Shown: in pieces, positions 55,794 to 60,180 of the stretch
Position numbering within the stretch: the first letter of the stretch is position 1
Layout: each line of letters opens with the position of its first letter
Source of the DNA: Brachyspira alvinipulli ATCC 51933
GTDB taxonomy: Bacteria; Spirochaetota; Brachyspiria; Brachyspirales; Brachyspiraceae
Reading direction: 5' to 3'
Assembly (NCBI RefSeq): GCF_000518245.1
Contig: NZ_JADF01000022.1
Location: 1 to 60,180, forward strand
Length of the DNA stretch: 60,180 nt
Notes under the pieces: model-generated
Database searches by the model: none
What the model saw: only the letters and a program-made list of their open reading frames with translations
What the model was told of the DNA's origin: nothing
Position numbers and translations under genes: made by a program

Positions 55794-56876
55794 TTAATAC
55801 TGGACTGTCCAGCAATATAGAACTGTTTCTGATAATTTTACAGAATGATGCCTTAATGCTAAATTATATTCTGGAACAAGTTCTTTAATAAATTTTGGTA
55901 TTGTTAATAAATCATCAGGTCTATGGTAAACAGATATAGCCATTTTAGGTTTATATTTTGTTATAGTATTTTCTGCTCCTTTTAAACATATTTAATTCTT
56001 CACCTTCTATATCAGCTTTTAGAAATGTTATTGAATCGCCATTTAAGAAACTATCTATAGTTTTTACTTCTATTTTATTATTTGTATTTATTTTGCTTAT
56101 AGCATTAATAGCTATTTGGGTTGTTTCATTAAAATAACTTTCCCCATTATAATTTGATAATCCATATTTTTGTAAAATGATATTATTTTTATTTATAGAC
56201 CATTCTTTTATAAGTCTATCTGTTCTATACTCAAGCGCTTTAAATTGTTTTTCACCTGGCTCAAAAGCGTATATTTTATCGAATATTCCATCCATACTAT
56301 ATATAAATTTTTCAACTGTATCCCCAACATAAGCCCCTGCATCTAAAAATATTTCATTAGAATTAGAATTAGAATTAGAACATAAAAAATTATGTATAGC
56401 AAAATATTGTTTATCTTCATAAATATTATATATAACTTTATTATCATTCTCTATTTTGGAATATAATAATGAATCAAGTACTTTTATTGACTTATCATCA
56501 TATAAAATATTTCTTAATTCAGTAAATAAATCAATATTTTTGAAAATAAACCATTTATTAAATGATATTATTGGTTTATCCAGTTTATATTTTAATATTT
56601 CATCTATTATATTAATAGAAAATGATGTTATTAATATAATATCATACTCAAATGTAGTATTCATAGATATAATAGGAATGTTCTCTATATATGAGTTTTG
56701 TTTATTCTTATCATTGTCTATAAAGCATACAACATTGTAATTATTTTCTTGCATATATGATAGGCATAATTTACCATATGCTCCAGCTCCAAAAAAGCTA
56801 TTCTTGTATTTTTATCTATTAAATTATTAATTTTATTAATTTCGTTATGATATATTTTTCGAATATTAAAATTCAT
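55794..56876 (-). pseudogene. FkbM-family methyltransferase interrupted by two homopolymer frameshifts
   Basis: The original gene would begin at the ATG at 56876, behind AAAGGAT. The first frame runs to IDKNTRIAF, then loses frame at the six-A tract 56791-56796 (plus strand); restoring one base continues as FGAGAYGKLCLSYMQENNYNVVCFIDND, a Rossmann-like start. The main open stretch 55951-56754 holds the SAM-binding FLDAGAYVGDTVEKF and the FkbM block DIEGEELNMFK. A second shift at the four-T tract 55980-55983 follows; deleting one base continues GAENTITKYKPKMAISVYHRPDDLLTIPKFIKELVPEYN and a normal FkbM C-terminus to a stop at 55794. Both shifts lie in homopolymers, so mutation, phase variation and sequencing error are all possible. 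The role would be O-methylation of a surface sugar. Confidence 0.78.
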
Positions 56877-56942
56877 AATGTTATCCTTTGATATTAATAT
56901 TATAATTTTTTATATTAATTACTTTTATAAAAAATAAAAAGT

Positions 56943-58241
<1,299 letters not shown>

Positions 58242-58248
58242 AATAGTT

Positions 58249-59241
58249 TCACTCCTCATATTTTGTTAATAATTCTTCTCTATAATTATCTATATAATCA
58301 TATTTGTTATATTGGAATTCAGGATAATTACAGTTTTTACATCCACCTATTAAATTTCTATTTCCTTTCAACATTCTTATTCTTAAATCTCTTAATTTAT
58401 TGTCATTCCAAGTATCATATATATTTTTAGAATTTATATTACCTATTGTTGGGCTATCTAAATTGAGAGAACAGCAAGGAGCAACTCTTCCATCAGCTAA
58501 TATCTGCATACTATAAAATGGCTGAGGACAAACTAAACAATTTGTTTTATTTTCTATATATACACCTTTAGAATAATCACTTATTATATCAGTATAGTTG
58601 ACTATATTTTGTAATGGAGAAATTTTTTGTATGATTAAATAATCTGCTTTATCTTCAAATAGTTCAAAAAATTTTTTTTGTTTATCTTCTGTATCTATAG
58701 CTATATCTGCTATTTTCAGTGCTATTTTAGTATTTCCTCTATTTTTATATAAATATTCTATATTATCAACAAATTCTTTAAAATTAATTTTGTACCCGCA
58801 TATTTTATAATAATCTTCTTCTGTTATACCTTGCAATGAAATTCTTATTTCATCTATGTATGTATTTAATATGTTATCTATATTATTCTCATTTAGCAAA
58901 GAACCATTAGTTAAAACTGTAGTATTTTCTACATGATCAGTATTTTTTATTAAAGATATCATTTTAAATATATCTTTATTTATCAAAGGTTCTCCAAGTC
59001 CAGAAAAAACAAAATTCTTTATTTTGCTTGGAAACTTACATAAAGAATTAGAAATATTTTTAAATACATCTAATTGCATTATATAAGGCTCTATTTTTAA
59101 AGATGAATAAGCACAATAATTACATCTAAAATTACAAGCTTTTATAGTTTCTACTTGTATAGAATATGGGGTATTTAATGGTAATACATCTTTTAAATAA
59201 TTCCTATTATTTCTTTCTATCCAGTTAGTTTTTATTGCCAT
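58249..59241 (-). CDS. Radical SAM/SPASM domain protein
   Basis: A 330-residue radical SAM enzyme. The cluster motif is CNFRCNYC at residues 36-43 (CxxxCxxC), followed by FSGLGEPLINKDIF and NGSLLNENN. The C-terminal SPASM-type region has CLVCPQPFYSMQILADGRVAPCCSLN and GGCKNCNYPE, which would bind one or two extra iron-sulphur clusters. It overlaps the upstream homologue by one base (TAATG) and its end overlaps the methyltransferase start region. Radical SAM/SPASM proteins modify peptides, sugars or cofactors; in this surface-modification setting a sugar or aminoglycan substrate seems more likely, but no peptide precursor gene is visible. Confidence 0.88.
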   Translation of the reverse strand: MAIKTNWIERNNRNYLKDVLPLNTPYSIQVETIKACNFRCNYCAYSSLKIEPYIMQLDVFKNISNSLCKFPSKIKNFVFSGLGEPLINKDIFKMISLIKNTDHVENTTVLTNGSLLNENNIDNILNTYIDEIRISLQGITEEDYYKICGYKINFKEFVDNIEYLYKNRGNTKIALKIADIAIDTEDKQKKFFELFEDKADYLIIQKISPLQNIVNYTDIISDYSKGVYIENKTNCLVCPQPFYSMQILADGRVAPCCSLNLDSPTIGNINSKNIYDTWNDNKLRDLRIRMLKGNRNLIGGCKNCNYPEFQYNKYDYIDNYREELLTKYEE

Positions 59242-60180
59242 TATTTTACCTTATACAATAACTCATCAGCATAGTCATCAATATTATCAGGCATACCATG
59301 AGTAAGCTGACCACAGTCCTTACATATTGGATGAGATTTACGTTCTTTTCTTAAAAACAGCTTTCTCAAATCATTCATATCTTTACTATTCCAAATATCT
59401 TTCACTGTTTCTTTATTAGCATCACCTATAATGAGTTTTCTTTCCCAGTCCAAATAACAAGCACTAGCTAGACCTGTGGAATTAATAGACATAGAATAAA
59501 ATACATACGGACAAACAATAACTTCTTTTATCTCTTGCCCAAATAAACCTCTATTCATATTTACATTTATTCCATCAAGTTCAAACTCTGGCCAGCAAGA
59601 CATTACACTTTCGATATTCACTCCATCTGCTATTTCTCCAAAGATATTATAAAATTCCTGCTTTTGTTCTTCTGTAAGAATGTCACCATTAATTTTGATT
59701 ATTACTTCACATTGTTTTTTGTTTTCATAGAAGAAAGCTATATTTTCTACTAATTTATTAAAATCTAGTTTTACTTTAGAAAAGTCCAAATACTGTTCTG
59801 AGTTCATACCTTCTATAGATATATTTATTCTATCCAGCCCTGCTTCTATAATTTTTAAAGATAAATCTTTATTTAAAAGCGAAGCATTAGTAGTAGTATC
59901 AACTCTGTCTACTTTAGGAGATTTTTTAGCATATGAAATCATATCAGAAAAATGCTTATTAAGCAGTGGTTCTCCGTCTTTATAAAGTCTTATTACTTTT
60001 ACTTTTCCTTCAAACTGTTGTAAATCATCTATAATTTTTTTATATAAATTAAAATCCATAGCACCAAAGTTTCTGCCATTAGTATTTTTCATAAGTTCTG
60101 TATTACCAGTAGGACAAAACTTACATTTGAAATTACATTTATCAGAAGGGTCTATAAAAATTATGAAAGGTGTTTCTAAA
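59241..60180 (-). CDS. Radical SAM/SPASM protein, N-terminus beyond the window
   Basis: The frame is open to the right edge, so the gene is partial. Upstream of an internal Met at 60092 the reading continues LETPFIIFIDPSDKCNFKCKFCPTG, supplying the CxxxCxxC cluster motif, so Met at 60092 is not the start. The remainder shows LYKDGEPLLNKHFSDMISYAK, TNASLLNKDLSLKIIEAGLDRINISIEG and a SPASM-like C-terminus (CPYVFYSMSINSTGLASACYLDWE, CKDCGQ). It is paralogous to the downstream gene, with which it overlaps by one base; the pair arose by duplication. Confidence 0.9.
   Translation of the reverse strand, partial: LETPFIIFIDPSDKCNFKCKFCPTGNTELMKNTNGRNFGAMDFNLYKKIIDDLQQFEGKVKVIRLYKDGEPLLNKHFSDMISYAKKSPKVDRVDTTTNASLLNKDLSLKIIEAGLDRINISIEGMNSEQYLDFSKVKLDFNKLVENIAFFYENKKQCEVIIKINGDILTEEQKQEFYNIFGEIADGVNIESVMSCWPEFELDGINVNMNRGLFGQEIKEVIVCPYVFYSMSINSTGLASACYLDWERKLIIGDANKETVKDIWNSKDMNDLRKLFLRKERKSHPICKDCGQLTHGMPDNIDDYADELLYKVK

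Overview
The window is very AT-rich (roughly a quarter G+C by eye) and densely coded. It reads as chromosomal DNA of a spirochaete, most probably Brachyspira or a close relative. The basis is the composition, the families of small outer-membrane barrels and lipoproteins, an ankyrin-repeat secreted protein, a very large TPR/CHAT lipoprotein, an Rpn-family nuclease, and a methyltransferase carrying a Thr-Asp-Arg-Gln microsatellite. The genus call rests on recognition, not on a database search.

Layout. 1-4850 is accessory: a heptamer tandem repeat, an Rpn/PD-(D/E)XK gene, an ankyrin protein and two small zinc-ribbon proteins. 4100-16600 is mostly housekeeping: an acyltransferase, nadK-recN, thrC-thrB, a DUF2147 protein, an HdeD-like protein, two BFD-like [2Fe-2S] mini-proteins (the second needing a -1 frameshift), split transketolase, TldD/TldE and a flavin-binding protein. 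16700-23000 carries YjbQ, an unlisted strong promoter driving a tiny minus-strand transcript, aldose 1-epimerase, two barrel paralogues, a membrane protein and a lipoprotein. 23000-29700 holds a MalK-type ATPase, a protein made of four concatenated PTS EIIB domains, FtsK and UppP. 29717-30537 is non-coding with a three-copy repeat. 30500-40600 holds another barrel paralogue, a 2,309-residue PD40/TPR/CHAT-like lipoprotein, a STAS protein, a paralogous secreted pair and a TetR regulator. 40900-52300 holds an orphan RND pump, uvrB, groEL, an initiator tRNA/tRNA-Met(CAT)/rpsU operon, two unknown proteins, a U32 peptidase-family protein and RuvX. 52400-55630 holds envelope proteins of unknown role. 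55700-60180 is a surface-modification locus: a broken FkbM methyltransferase, a methyltransferase with a 21-copy tetranucleotide repeat, and two radical SAM/SPASM proteins, the last running off the window.

How parts may work together. The right-hand locus looks like a contingency (phase-variable) surface-glycan region. The microsatellite lies after the catalytic domain, so copy-number change would swap a C-terminal tail rather than kill the enzyme. A near-identical tail sits out of frame behind the neighbouring FkbM gene, which is itself interrupted by two homopolymer indels. The EIIB array next to a MalK-type ATPase, the -1 frameshift candidate in the second BFD-like gene, and the small minus-strand transcript at 17147-17332 are the other unusual items. 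Promoters are easy to see because TTGACA/TATAAT-like pairs with 16-17 bp spacing stand out; several rho-independent terminators are also clear.
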